Assembly: GCA_009869945.1 (NCBI GenBank)
Contig: WIXG01000063.1
Coordinates: 124,001-188,000, forward strand
Direction of reading: 5' to 3'
DNA from: Mesaphorura yosii
Taxonomy: Eukaryota; Arthropoda; Collembola; Poduromorpha; Tullbergiidae
Length of the DNA: 64,000 nucleotides
Of the stretch, positions 24,927-37,423 are shown piece after piece. The notes beneath the pieces are model-generated. The model saw only the letters and a program-made list of their open reading frames with translations. It was not told where the DNA came from and made no database searches. The position numbers were made by a program, and so were the translations under genes. Numbering within the stretch: position 1 is the stretch's first letter; each line of letters opens with the position of its first letter.

Positions 24927-27900
24927 ATGATGGACAAACTCCTTTGCTTCCGGAAGCCGCGCACAACTAACCGCAATAATAACAAGAAGGTGTGCATGTA
25001 CCAAGATGAAGCGAAACTCAAGAATCAAAAGAAACGAAGACAGTCGAAAGGTCCTGGTGGTTCCTCCAAGCCTGGGTTCCATTTGCATCATTCAAGCGAT
25101 TCCTCAACAGTACGAGATTCCATGCAATACTACCGGATCTGGATTTATTCCTGCAACACTGTCCTCGGACTCACGTCGCTGATATTCATCGTGTTCGCCG
25201 CATTCGTACTGGCCGATGTCCGCCTTTCTTTACTGAGGTAAACTCTTTCAAATATTGACTTGCTGGGCGCTAGCATTGGCAGAATTTGGGTTCAGCAGAA
25301 GTAGAAAGAAAGTGAGGAGATTTATGCTGCCTCATTTAAAGTTAGCATTTGGTTTAATAGAAATTCCGTGTCTGTGCCATGACCATGGTCAGGCGTTAAG
25401 ATTTACGCCTTTTCATCAACTGCGGGGTTTTAAACTCGAGTTTGTTTCAGTGCAGCAGCGGGCAGCGGTCGCCTCTTTGAAGTAAGACCATGCAAAACGA
25501 AAGAGCACACATTTCCCAATTTGCACTTTCACATTTTATCCGTTTTATGTTTATAGTAAAGTCCAGTTAATTTAAAATCGCAAGGCCGCTGTCCATTGAA
25601 AGCCGTTGTGAAAGTGAATCCACGAATCGGAAATTCTTGAGTCTAGCGTGGATTGTGCTTTTCAGAATCCTTTTACGCGTAAACTGCTTATTGCTGATTG
25701 CACTTTAGTCAGTTTCCTTCTTTGTGCTGCGGGATTCGATTGTCCTTCAAGCTGAGCTCTTTTCTCTTTCTTTTATTTTATTTTATTGTTGCACATATAA
25801 ACTTACTCTTTTGAGTGAGAAACGGAGCAGACTTTAAGCTGAATTGACATCGTGTTTATTGTTTTGTGTCAGAGGCAAAAGTTTTACTTGCCGTGTAGGC
25901 GAAGATGGGAAAAAGTTAAGTTAATTCCGATGGACAGGCGAAAGATGGACGGAGAGGGAGAAAGGGTGAAAAATAAAAAGTTCGATTTACGATGATTGAA
26001 AGTGGTGTAAAGAGAATAATAAACCAAGCTATCGCCCATGTGCAGTTGCAATGGCTTTTGAACTACATAAAAATTGAAGAACCCTGGACAGAATTCGACA
26101 GGAAGAGACATAAAATGCAGAAGTCAAAAAAGTTGGCGAAATGCAACATTATTTGCCCGAATTTCTGCAATTTCAACTTTTAGTCTCTTTAGTACATTTT
26201 GTGTGATTACGACTGCAGTCAATTCTTGCTGATGTTGGCCAACTTTTAATGGCGCACGTGCAACGTCCCACAAATTGAACTTGTTTCTTATTATTTTTTT
26301 TGAAACGTTGAAAAGAAAATGAAAACTCGTTGCAATTTCATGTGCTTTGAAAAGAGCTTGACTTGAATCGTTAAAACAAGCTAAACCATAAATACGTGGA
26401 GATATAAACGCAAATCGCAGAAGTAATTACTCGAGTCTCAGTCTTGGTCATTCCACTGTGGTCTAAAGACGGTGCTAGCCACAAACATGAAAATGCACAA
26501 GTCCACAAGTTGATGAGACTGCGAGTGCGTCTCTGATGAGAGCTTAAAGCACCAAGTTGCTCCTTACTTTTACTTTCATTGGTCCAGAGTCAGCACGCTC
26601 TGTTCCTAGTTTTGAGAATTGCTGTTGCAGAAAGGCAGTTTGAAATGTATAACTTTTACCTTCCCTATTCCCAAGTGGATTTCCTACTCAGTGTCCGGGC
26701 ATGGGCAAGGCCAGGCTGACAGGAGACACAAAGTTATTTTATTTTTGATTTCCTGACTGGAAGCTTTGAGTTGTCTCCATGCCGCAATGCGAACAGCGCT
26801 ACCGTTTCTGTTGCCTGTGTTTGCCGCACGAAGACGGAATATGAAACCATGATTTGAAATGGATGATAATTCGTGACGAGAATTGAAAACTGAAGCGACC
26901 AACCAGACACAAAGTAACTGTGCTTAGCGAATGACAGAATAAACTTTTCTGCTTCCAGTTCTTGCAAGGGCTCTTGATTTCCTCAACTTTTTAACAGGAA
27001 TTGTATCAGACAAAATTGTCACTGCCATCCCGCATTTGCCAATTTGTCATCTTGTTTGTCCTTCAAACGTCAAACGCGCGCCCCTTTCGAGTTTTTGCAT
27101 TGTTGCTGCCACCTCCCATGCATTGCTGCTTTCTCTGTGAAGTCGGAACGATGCAATTCAGATATTCATATTCGGGCGCTGAAATGTTTAAAAATTTGTA
27201 TGATAGCTGCTGGCTCACATTAATGTCTATGTCCTACGTCGCAGTTGCGCAAGCGGGCAGATTCTTCCGCTCATGACCTTGCATTATGGGCAAGAGCAGG
27301 CAGCGCAATGTAATATTTTCATCAAGTTGTCTTCCATGTGAAGTGTCTCTTGGGCATCCGTGCATGACTTTTGATTCCATCATCTCAAGTGGCAGGCTCA
27401 AGTTTTGACTAAAGTTTGCTAGAAAAGTGAAACTTTCTTTTGAATGCAGCAGCTCAAGACAAGACATAACTGCAAACTTCCTGTTCGAGTGAGCTTTGGG
27501 TCCCGAATGGTGATACATACAAAATGCCTCATTAGCTTCCTTTATGTGGCATTAGAATGTTATTCAATGCTAAATTAAGTATTCAATTCATAAAAAGCCG
27601 GTCGCCGCATCACAATATGAGACAGAGCACAAAAAGCGGCGGCATGTTGCAGAAATAAATCCGTCTCCAATCTCCAAGTTGGTCCCCTGTGGAACTTTGA
27701 ATTTATAATGGTTGATTTTGTATCATTAAGCGAGGCTAAAAGACTTCAATATGTTCTGCTTCGGTATAAAATCATCATTCAACATGGTTTACGAGCCACG
27801 AAAAGAGATTACATTCAAAGCGTTCCGAGCATTTGAAATGTCAGCGAAATCTTCTTTATGTAATTTTATTCAAAGAATTAATTTTAATGTCCTGTTGAGT

Positions 27901-30900
27901 CGGAGAACAGAAAACTAGAAGACGACGAGAGCAGGACAAGAGTACTCGCTACTTTTTATTTGGGAATTTAGCTTATTTCGGAGTCACTTCATGGAAGTTG
28001 ACTGGAGGCAGGCATGAGAAGGTAAAGACAGTATAGTTGTCTGGTAATGGCAATGGTCCTAACCATCGGCTGACTCGCCGATCGACGTCCCCTGAGAACG
28101 ACACTCGATGTAATTTTGTGTAAGGATTGTCCTGTCCTGTTTGAGGATTCAGCAATTCTTTATAAAGTAACACAGAAAATTGTGTTCATGAATGTAATTC
28201 GAATTCTACAAATGTTAGACATTGAAAAATCGCCTGCGAGCCAGCAATACATTTGCTCGAATATGTCACTCAATGACGAATGACGAAGATGGGCTTTGTC
28301 AGTAGACAGTAGACACCATGACCGGTGTAGACCAGGCAAAAAATTGACAATGACAAATGCAGCAGCAACTTGCAATCGAATCAAATTTTCAGTGGCCTTG
28401 ATTGAAGTCTAGACAGTAGACATTGGCAGGCGAATGGCTTTGTCTGCGTTCAGTTGCGACGTAATTTGGAAGCGATCTGAAATCCTGATTTCGTGATTTC
28501 TCATTTTCTCTTTGTTCTTTTGCAGGGGATTCGAGCTGTATCACCCGACATTCCTGTATGCGTACCTGGCGCTGATATGTCAGTGCGGCATCATTCAGAC
28601 AGTCGGCTGTTTTGGCGCACAACGTCTTTCGCACAAGCTTCTGAGCATCTATTGGATATTTTTGCTAATCCTCACCGTCGGCGACGTGATTGTGGGGCTA
28701 GTTTGGGTATTCAAGCTGGACGAAGTCAAAATGGGTCTCCGGCCGTCGTTAACCAAACAATTCCTGTCCAAATACTCAACTGATGGACGCTTCACAGAGA
28801 TCTGGAATACAGTGCAAGCGCAAGAGCACTGTTGTGGCGTGGATGGCCCAATTGACTTTGATAAATTCATCACCAGTTCGATGATGCGGAACTTGGAGGC
28901 CACAATGTCGATCGGTGGTGCTGAAGGGCTGCTGGAGCATGAAACCACGACTCAAGCGCCTACGTTGTCCTCCTTTTACTTATCCTTGCCTGACTCCTGT
29001 TGTATGACAATTAGCTACCCAGTTCCAAGTTCGTTTCCAGTGCCCGTTCAACCGGCGGCGGCCGCTGGAGTGAATCCGCATTCGCAAGAAGGACCAAGTA
29101 TAGAAACAATATCATCTTCTTCGTCTCGAAGATTGCATTCTATTTTTAAGAGACAATTAACACCGTACAATTTACACTACACTCCAAATAATAGCAGTGA
29201 AGAATTAATTTTTGCCTCGCGGTTCGTGAGTAGCAAACAGCTGAACAGGCATCACCACCTGCGGCATTTTATTCATCCTCGCAAAAACGCCCAACAACAA
29301 CAACAACAGCAGCAGAGGTCAAGAGCGAACCAAACGCGATTCCAAAGTGTCCACGATGATGATGACGATGACGACGAGAATGAAAATGCCCATGTTCGTG
29401 ATTACATTGAGCCTCATGCATCCTCAAGCGGTGCGGGCATTAATAACGATCAGCTGACTGAAGTTTTGATTCCATTTTCATGTCGTAACCCTTTGCACAA
29501 TCAAATTCACCATTTCCAGCACCAGCAGCATCTTCCTTCTCATTCACTTACAAAATCTTTCCACAAGTCTCCTGCTAGCAAACAAAGTCAGCACGCTGAT
29601 GATCCGGGCCATGATGGCCGTAATAAAGAAAATGATGATCGCCGTCCTTCTGCCTTCTCCGCCTCTTCGTCGCGAATGACAAGCGATAATCAACCTAATC
29701 CGCCAAACGTCGCAACACGCGCAAATGTCGAAAAGGAGCATCATCAGAACGAAGATTATGATTTTGCCAATTACAGACGACACTCGAAAAGACATGCTCC
29801 GCCGTCGTCAGCCGCTCCAGCCTCGCCATCAATGTCGAGTCCGCAGTACAAGAACAAAGTGCGCATTTACAGAAACGGGTGCTATGTGAAACTTACGCAG
29901 TGGTTAGACCACGTAACTGGAATTCTATTCATCCTTGGATTCTGTATAATTGGTTTCGTTAAGATAGCATTTGTGATTATTCTCCGGTATGAAATTCGAG
30001 AGATGATTGAGAAAATTCATTTACTCGAGACTGAAGGGAGTGCCGATGGCGCGGTTCTGTCCAGCGGGTCGCCCTCGCGATCCATGAATATGCTACAGAA
30101 GCAACATTCATTGCAGAGCAATAGCTACAATTTAGTGCAGCAGACTGGCAGTCATTTTGGGACTGCGACGGGGATTACGATCAAATCACCTGTGGAGCTA
30201 GGACCTCCTTTCCTGAACCACAACTGCACTTCGCATCATTTGTACCACCATCACCATCATCTTCCGCCGCATTATGCTCAGCAGCATCGGCATTCCACGA
30301 CGCCGTACTGGGGTCAAATGCCACATCAACACCAGGCTCTGCTGCATCATCGAGGAAGTCACTGCGGCTCCATTTTGGGAGGCGGTGGCATGGGCATGAG
30401 TATTGGCGGCATAGGAGGGAGCGTCGTAGGTTGCTCAGGAAGGCGACGACCTTCTGGCCGCTCCTTGAACGAAATGGACATGGGCACCTGTTTGCTGAAT
30501 ACGGCTGGGACCGGAGTAGGGGACGTTTGCTGCAGTGCCCACAGCCAAGAGACTGTGAACATGACGCTTCTGATTACGACACCGATGCGACGCGAGTCCG
30601 GGCCGGGTGGCGAGGGCGACATGGAAGAAGTGATTGAAACGGCGATAACAAACACTGTTTGCGACGGTGAAGGCGGAGGAAACGAGAACATCTCGCTCAA
30701 AGTGCCGATGAGTGGTGGTGGCAGTTCTCCATCCTCGTCGGGAAACAAGACTACTAATGAAGCTGACCCGCATGTAATACGAAGGAGTAATTTTGCCAAT
30801 CATTACTGCTGGGACTCCAACGTGTCTTGTGACTCGTCAACTTCCAACGTAGCTCTCGATGGATCGGTTGGAGGTGGAGTTCGTCGCGATCACTCCTCGT

Positions 30901-31412
30901 CTTCGTCATTACAGGGGCTCGTGGGGCACGGCAATTCCGGCGGCGGTGCGACGACGCATTTAGTAAAAGTTGACTTGGAGAACCATCGAGGACTTGGGGA
31001 CGGAATGGACGAGTGCCTGAGCACTACTAACTTTCAATACATCGACGAAGATCCGCCAGCAGCAACTGCAGTGGCCGCGACGAGCACAAACTATTTCCCG
31101 AATAATCCAATGATTACGTACGATACAGAAGACAATAACGGTGCTGATGCAGGTGCTGGTGCTAGCGGTAACAGTAATAATGAAACTGTGATTGTGAACG
31201 TCGACAATGTGGCGGTGGCATCTCCGCGACTGCATCGACAGCCGCATTCCATCGAAAGTTCCACGGGGCGGCTGCTGGCGCACGCCAACAGTGGGAGCAG
31301 CAGCAGCAGTGGCGGTCCAAGTCTGCGCAGAAATGGAAATAATAATAGTGTGGACTCTGGACAGAGTGTGGACTCGGATTACATCATGAGTTGCATCGGA
31401 ACTTCTGTGTAG
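24927..31412 (+). CDS. Giant tetraspanin with expanded extracellular loop and long cytoplasmic tail
   Basis: Two coding exons, 24927-25237 and 28526-31412, join in phase to 1065 residues; ordinary tetraspanins are 200-350. Transmembrane segments lie at about 71-96 (TM1), 115-135 (TM2), 147-171 (TM3) and 567-591 (TM4). The family CCG signature is at 206-208, followed by a CC pair at 262-263 and a Cys at 556 just before TM4. The large extracellular loop is therefore about 395 residues against the usual 80-130. It contains poly-Gln (near 29292-29315), seven Asp (29355-29375) and His/Ser/Pro-rich sequence. The roughly 474-residue C-terminal tail is His-, Gly-, Ser- and Asn-rich. Tetraspanins organise membrane microdomains; the partner here is unknown. 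An acceptor at 24806-24807 implies an upstream non-coding exon. The 3' UTR may run to a signal at 32613. The first of two tandem ATGs is used as start. Confidence 0.88.
25238..28525 (+). other. 3.3-kb intron of the giant tetraspanin gene
   Basis: The donor GTAAAC follows the TM1 exon and the acceptor TTTTGCAG precedes the TM2 exon. It splits a codon after its second base. I see no nested gene; the open frames inside are short and mutually overlapping. It is far longer than the other introns in the window. Confidence 0.75.
29292..29375 (+). repeat. CAA/CAG run and GAT/GAC run within the tetraspanin coding exon
   Basis: Eight glutamine codons (mixed CAA and CAG, near 29292-29315) and, 40 bp further on, seven aspartate codons (29355-29375) lie in the predicted extracellular loop. 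The mixed codons mean the tract is selected or old, not a fresh triplet expansion. Confidence 0.85.
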
Positions 31413-32680
31413 CATACTTACCTTGTCTATTAATACCTCAGAAAGTCAATCCCACGCTTTACGCGATGGGACAGCGCTTTCCACTTACCTTTTCCCAGAA
31501 CTTTAATCACCCTGAATTCTACTTTACAATCTGGCGAAAGTTTTAGCTTCCATTCCAAGGAAGTTTGCCTGTTGAACCAGAGAAGACTTATCGAATCCCT
31601 TTCTCGATTTTCCTCGTTCCTCCTAATCCTAAACTCCAACTTCATTAAGGTCTAGATTTTGTATTTCTATTTCCATCATTTCCTTATCACACACCACACG
31701 TCGGTGAATCTAATCGTAATCTCACTTTTATCATAATTGCATGCTCTCTTGTTACTAATAATTAGCAAGGAACAAATTGTATTCTCGTCAACTTCCACGC
31801 GTGGCCAAAGTTTTATCCTGTTTACATATTTTAATTAGTTTGTAGGTAAATATGTTCCAATAGAGTTAGGTGTAAGTTGACTAGACTTGATTTTAATAAT
31901 AGAGAGCTTATTAGTGTAAGAAAAGTAGGAATGCGAGGCTGCGTAGTTAATCTAACTCATCCACCAAAAGTTCTAAAAATCACGCACTTGATAATGATAA
32001 TAGATATAGATTGATGAGAAGTAGAGTAATTAAATCATGTTTCTATTTTTGGCGTTATCGCAGACGGTACAGACGCAGCACACAGAGCGTAGAATCGTAA
32101 AGACAGGAGGGCAGAGAAGACGAATTCACGAGCACGGCCGAAGAGCGTTTATTTTGTAACGTTTCTATTTGTAACAATAAACTGTTAATAACGTATTCAA
32201 TTGTGCCATGTTCTAAAATAAGGATCTTGAATCGAAATCGAATCAAAAGTGCACTGTAAACTTAATTAGTCATAAACTAATAAGATTGTTAACTTCAACT
32301 TCTTCAGCTTGCACTTGCACTTGCTGCGCGAAAACTCTCCCAACTCGACGGGACAATTTAGACAGTCTCAAATAATTGGAACTAGTAATTAACTCAAGCT
32401 CACTCGAATGACTCTCTCGAATCAATGTCAAAGATGTAAATGCGCACCTAACTTGTTAGTCTGATGTGTATCGTATGATCTGAATAACTTGATCTGATCC
32501 ACTGTACGAGAAACACGTGTACCTAAGCTAGGAAGATTGAAAATACAAAAATATACTACACAATAATCAAATGTGTAATACGTAAATGCAGAAGCAGATT
32601 TGTTTGAATTGAAATAAAGTCTAACTTATTTTCAACTCTCCTATTGTCTCTTCAGCACCTTGTAATAGAAATTAAGTTAA
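31413..32680. other. Shared 3' region of two convergent tetraspanin genes
   Basis: A/T-rich DNA without coding potential between two stop codons. On the + strand AATAAA occurs at 32176-32181 and 32613-32618; on the - strand the first AATAAA equivalent below the second gene's stop is at 32148-32153. Depending on which sites are used, the two 3' UTRs could overlap by up to several hundred bases. Confidence 0.6.
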
Positions 32681-34150
32681 CTACGCTATTTTCTCCTTGA
32701 CGGATGCATTTTGGGCCTGATCCTGTTCCACCAACATCTCACGTCTCTGATGCAGTGCTTCATAAATATTTTCAGCCTCCTTCTCCAGCGGAGATTCCGG
32801 TACAAGAATTCCCAAGTAGCCTGCATTCGCATCGTTGATGTCCGTGTCACTCGTCCCAAAATGCGCATCTCGGAAGCTGCCCCACAGTTTGAGTTTCTCC
32901 CTCAGAGCGATCATCTTTTTCACATCCTTCTCGTACCGCATGTGAATCCACACATATCTACACAGGAATGAGCTCCAACCAAACAGGAACGTTTGGCACA
33001 GGATTAACACGCAAATGATGGCCGCCCAACGAATACGGATTCCAGTAACTTCTGCTTGCAATGCTTCCATGCAATTCTGCGGCCACAAAAATGGACCAAC
33101 ATTTCTCCGAATTTCCCATAGTCTGTCCGGTGTGATCACAGCGACGGGGCGACTCGACCAGGTGTGGAAAACGTCGTTGGCATCCAAAGCATCCTTGCAT
33201 TCGTCCAGCTTTGAAGTGTCACAGCATGATTCCGGGATGAAATGTCCAGGTGACAAAAACCAATCACGAAAGTCGTGCAGGCCGCAGCAATGAAGTTCAA
33301 GCTGAAGACGAGTTATCGTATGAATTCTCTCCCACTGCGTCTTATTGAACTTTGTATGGTGGGACCAGTGATAGGCTTCCGTCTGCATAACATTGTCTAA
33401 CCTGTGAACGATTACATAGATTACAGTTCGAAAAAGTAAAGTAACTTAATGTACCAGAGCCAGTTTTCTCCTTACATGTTATGCACTGGTCTGGTACCAA
33501 TTATCGCCACCACGAATGATGCCCCAATATTCAATGACAAAGCCACGTTCAAGTAATTCTCATAGCTGCTGAATAGTTTGATAGGGCAAGGCACAGCTCT
33601 GCAGCAATTTGTCCATATACCGACTACCCCAGCGAAGATGTGACTGCATTCTGCAACGCAGATGATCAGGGCGATGATGTGGTGATACATTTGCAGGTAG
33701 TAAAAGTACGGCTCGAGCTTTTCGTGATCCGAAGCTGTGTAGTGTTGAATCAAGATCAGTGTTCCAATTCCGAAACAAATGTGAAAGAAATTAGTGACGA
33801 AGAAGAATTGCGATGTCCGGCGACGGAATAAAATATCCTGCGGCCGCTCTTCCTGAACTGAAAAGGCAGACTTAAGTAGGATGAAGAAACGGGCGAGGTG
33901 ACATCATCATTTTACCTGCGCTGCCTTCGGCCTTGACGCTTGCTTGCTCTTTTAAGAATTTCGAACGATCTATGGCGTCATCAATGCCCTTATTTTGCTT
34001 GTGAAGAGAATGCCCGACGCCTGGCTTGTCAGTCTTCCTGACACCATGAATAGGTTCTGCGTCAGTCTTGTGTGGCAACGGTGGCAAATTAGGCTTGGGC
34101 TTATCAACCCCATTGCCGTTTTCTTGTGGAGTAACCTTCGCTGTTCGCAT
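32681..34150 (-). CDS. Tetraspanin of ordinary architecture
   Basis: Three exons on the minus strand, 34150-33916, 33857-33476 and 33401-32681, join in phase to 445 residues. About 80 polar, Lys/Pro-rich residues precede TM1 (about 96-116); TM2 is near 136-160, TM3 near 180-199 and TM4 near 331-353. The large loop has CCG at 244-246, a CC pair at 265-266 and single Cys at 274 and 316, the classical six-cysteine pattern. The CCG is followed by an FRDWF motif reminiscent of the photoreceptor tetraspanins peripherin/ROM1, but that resemblance is short and I do not assign orthology. The start is the least certain part: the frame stays open upstream to 34279, and an AG just before the chosen ATG could be a splice acceptor. 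A short acidic, charged tail follows TM4. Confidence 0.85.
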
Positions 34151-34628
34151 TCTGCAATATCTGCAACGTCTGCAAGTGGTAATGGAAGAATACTTTCCCT
34201 CTAGCACATTAAAAACTGTTAAGTTCAGAAGGGAAAAAAAACAGACATAATTCGACTGCAAGGCCTTACCATCATACAAGGAGGAGCGTCTCGTCAGAAG
34301 GTGACATGCCTGACTTAATCAAAAAATTGATTGTTGTGACCTCATCACTCTTTCCGAATTGACACGAGGTTGCCTGGAAGCCTGATTAATTCAAGACAAA
34401 GGAATGTTTTCATTCCCCCTGCTTCGGTGTTCATCCTCGCTTCGATAAGGCCGAATAAATCTCATAGCTGCTAATTCGAATAACCCAACCTGCTTTTATT
34501 TCATATTAATGCGATGTAGAATGATTGAGCAAATAGACTTTCAAATTAGTTTTAAAAGATCCCGTCAGTTTTTGGAGCAAAATGTCCCTAGACAAATTAC
34601 AAGTAATATGTTTAAATGTTTCCGGACA

Positions 34629-34737
34629 ATTGTTTCAGTAACTTGATTCCGTAGAATTGTTTCTGGTAAATTGTTCCCCGAGAATTGTTCCCAGACGATT
34701 GTTTCTGTAAAATGTTCTCAGACATTTGTTCCAGAAA
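34629..34737. repeat. 14-bp minisatellite, about eight degenerate copies
   Basis: Units starting at 34629, 34643, 34656, 34670, 34684, 34698, 34712 and 34724 share a core ATTGTTYC followed by a purine-rich half. The four central units are exactly 14 bp; the others are 12-14 bp. The array sits where the first exon of the decayed receptor-like gene would be expected. Confidence 0.8.
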
Positions 34738-34982
34738 AAAATGGCGAAATTGACTGAAAAACATTGACTGAAGGGTGAGAAAAGCACTAAATCTATTTGT
34801 CCCACACAAATTCTAAATGCATTCATCACAATACAGCTTGCGAAATAGCAAGACATTTGGCCTAAATAATTTTTCGAGTCTTGCTTCCCTTAAAACAATT
34901 TCCTGCTAATTGTACGCTGTCGGTGGAATTCAGAAGCTAAGCATTAAGTATTACACAAGTTTAGCAATAAATTGTATGTTTA

Positions 34983-36026
34983 CGCAGATTGTGGCAGAGC
35001 TCAAGCCCGCAATTCTTCTGAATCAATTGCTAAATTTTAAAAGCCGCAATGGTATTAGCATGCTGGTTCGTGCTAAGGCCGGGTTGACTAAATATTGCAC
35101 ACTTTATTTCAGGTCGAACATATTTTCATAAAGAGGCGACAGGACAAACGCGCTTTGGCGTATGCGACCATCTCTTGTCTCATATCTGTACTTTCCACAG
35201 TGATTCACGCGAATCCATTCAACCCGAAGTACACATTATTCTCAGCATTGTCGCATGCATGGCAAAATGACTGGCTAATTCTGATCCGTCTCACCGTTGA
35301 GCTGTATGATACTTTGAAGGTTTGTGGTTGTCATTTGTACCCACTGTACATCATTTATGTCCCCGTCAGGGTCGTTGGTTTCTGGCTACGTCGAATCACG
35401 TGAGGTTCTAACGACTATAGGTGGACTTGGCATATTTTGCCAACGCAACTATTGCTTTTAGGGATGAGACTGGTGAACATCATGTTCTAATCTATCGGAG
35501 CCTGACCATCTTGACTACAGTGTACAACAATGGTTTCAGTTCCAGTTTATTTCCCATCCTGAAAACATCGCTGGAAACATGTTCCTTGTTCTACTTGTTT
35601 GGGACACACCGGCTCTACCAGTGTGTCGGTGCATTGATGTACCTGTATTTTGTAGGATGTGGAGTTGTAACATTTTACTTTGCCTCCGCCATCATCATTT
35701 ATCTAGATAGTGTGCATAATCTGCCGACGAAGTTCATTTCTGAATGGAAATATTCATTGGGACAGAAACAAGAAAACAGCCTTGAATCAAAGCTCAATTT
35801 TCGTGTCGGCCGTTGTTTTGCAAAGTTGGAAAGTTATGACAAAAGCACACAGCTTGAGTACATTAATCATTTTGTAGGCGCACTCACTGCAATCTTGCTA
35901 ATTGTAGTACGATCTATTGAGCTTCTTCTTGGCGCTGTACGTGTATGTTTAGTATTAAAGCCGAGTTTGCTCAATCATTTTCTCGGGTTCGTTTACACGT
36001 TTCGCAACAAACAACTATTGACTTGA
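34983..36026 (+). pseudogene. Decayed gustatory-receptor-like gene (copy A)
   Basis: Three blocks match the exons of the two intact paralogues that follow. A remnant of exon 1 ends at 35051 (an LLNQLLNFKSRNG stretch matching LINQLLHFNRAHG). An exon-2-like block covers 35113-35399 and an exon-3-like block starts at 35421 with a YRSLTILTTVYNNGF motif. The first roughly 100 residues of the paralogues are missing upstream, where a minisatellite lies. The exon-2 block is 287 nt against exactly 301 nt in both paralogues, a difference that breaks frame. Splicing exon 1 to exon 2 in the family phase runs into a stop near 35270, and the exon 2-3 phase does not match either. I infer a pseudogene; a rearranged but working gene using other splice sites cannot be excluded. 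The C-terminus also has an extra tail not seen in the paralogues. Confidence 0.55.
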
Positions 36027-36121
36027 CTTTGACCTCATCGCGAAAAATGAGCGTCAGAACTTTTTTCGAAGGTTATGTCCTCAGTCTGAAGAAAAACGTC
36101 GCAGAGCACTGAGTTGTGAAA

Positions 36122-37423
36122 ATGTTGACGAACGGCGAGCATCGAATGCTTGAGGCAACGATCTCAATGGCTGCTAGACTCTGTACGTTTCCTTTCATGA
36201 AGAACGATCGAAAGGATTCAACTCAGCGGTGCTTCAATAAATTTGTTGTCAGAAAGAAATGGAGACATTTCTTGCCATTCTTGGCAAGTCTTATAGTCAC
36301 GGGCTTGCACTCAATTTACGCAGTGATAAGATTTGTCCCCGGATACGGTTACTCGCCAGAGAACTTTAAGAACCTTCACTACTCTATTTGGATTCACGGA
36401 ATCCTCGTTGCTTCTTGGATTACTGGAGGTTTAATGGAAGTTGCTGCTGTGCATCATGCGGATGAGCTGGTCACACTCATCAATCAACTCCTGCACTTTA
36501 ACAGAGCGCACGGTAAGAAATTGAATTCCATACGACGTTAGTCAGAAGTTGCAAACAATTTTATATTTCAGGGAAACGATTTATGCGAGTTGAGTACGCT
36601 CCTCCAAATATTGTGGAAAAATTGCTCCGTGCGATGTTCATTTATGGATGGTTGATTATCGCTTGCTTAATTTGTTTAAGCATCGCAATTCCGAACAATG
36701 TATACACCGTCTTCTCGTCGTTGCCTCGCGATTGGCAGAATCCGATGACGCTCTTTCTATCTACACTGATAGACACGCATGGATGGGTGAAGATCTACTA
36801 CGTGAACTGGTTTACATTTGTAGGAGGTTATGCGTATGTTAAAACAAACAGGTGGTGGCTGCAGAGAATTTGGTAAGCTAGAACATGGAACTTCGCTTGG
36901 GCTTGACATATTAAATTAAGAGTTGGATATATTTAATAGTGTGGAATGGATGGGAAGTCAAAGCATAACGGCAGCTTTAAATGGGATTAACGTGTATCGC
37001 AGCCTAACAATCCTGAACACAATCTTCAACAATGGTTTCACATCATCGGTAGTTCTCTTATTGAAGACAGGAATGGAATTCGGTGTCTTATTCTGCATGT
37101 TCTGCATTGTCCGGCTTCATGGCACCGAAAATCAAGTCTTCGTTTACGTATTCGCCGGTGGAATTGGAGCCTTTTGCCTTGTACAGCTTCTGTCCACCAT
37201 CGTATATATGGCCGGCGTTTATGAGTGGTCTAGCGAGCTTGACCTGGCAGTCAGACGATGTACGTCGTCAAGACTTAAGGAATTGAGCCGACTGAGGCGC
37301 TCTGTCCGACCAATAGTCTGTAAAATTGGAATACTGTTCTTTATTGAAAGGTCTACGAAACTCACGTACATCACGCTTCTTCTACATTCTTTCATTTCCA
37401 TCCTGTTGACATTCGCTCGCTAG
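36122..37423 (+). CDS. Gustatory-receptor-like seven-transmembrane protein (copy B)
   Basis: Exons 36122-36512, 36572-36872 and 36940-37423 join in phase to 391 residues, a normal length for arthropod gustatory or odorant receptors. Several hydrophobic segments are spread along the chain. A short TY-rich block close to the C-terminus (TYITLLLHSF) recalls the TYhhhhhQF motif of gustatory receptors. The start MLTNGEHRML matches MLTKREHRML of the inverted paralogue, which fixes the ATG (an in-frame GTG lies two codons upstream). It begins about 95 bp after the decayed copy A on the same strand. Membrane chemoreception is an inference from length, topology and motif; no ligand can be suggested. 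The sequence is highly diverged from insect receptors I know. Confidence 0.7.

Noticed and set aside
30359..30803. Long antisense frames over the tetraspanin tail
   Set aside because: They are shadows of the biased codon composition of the real coding strand.
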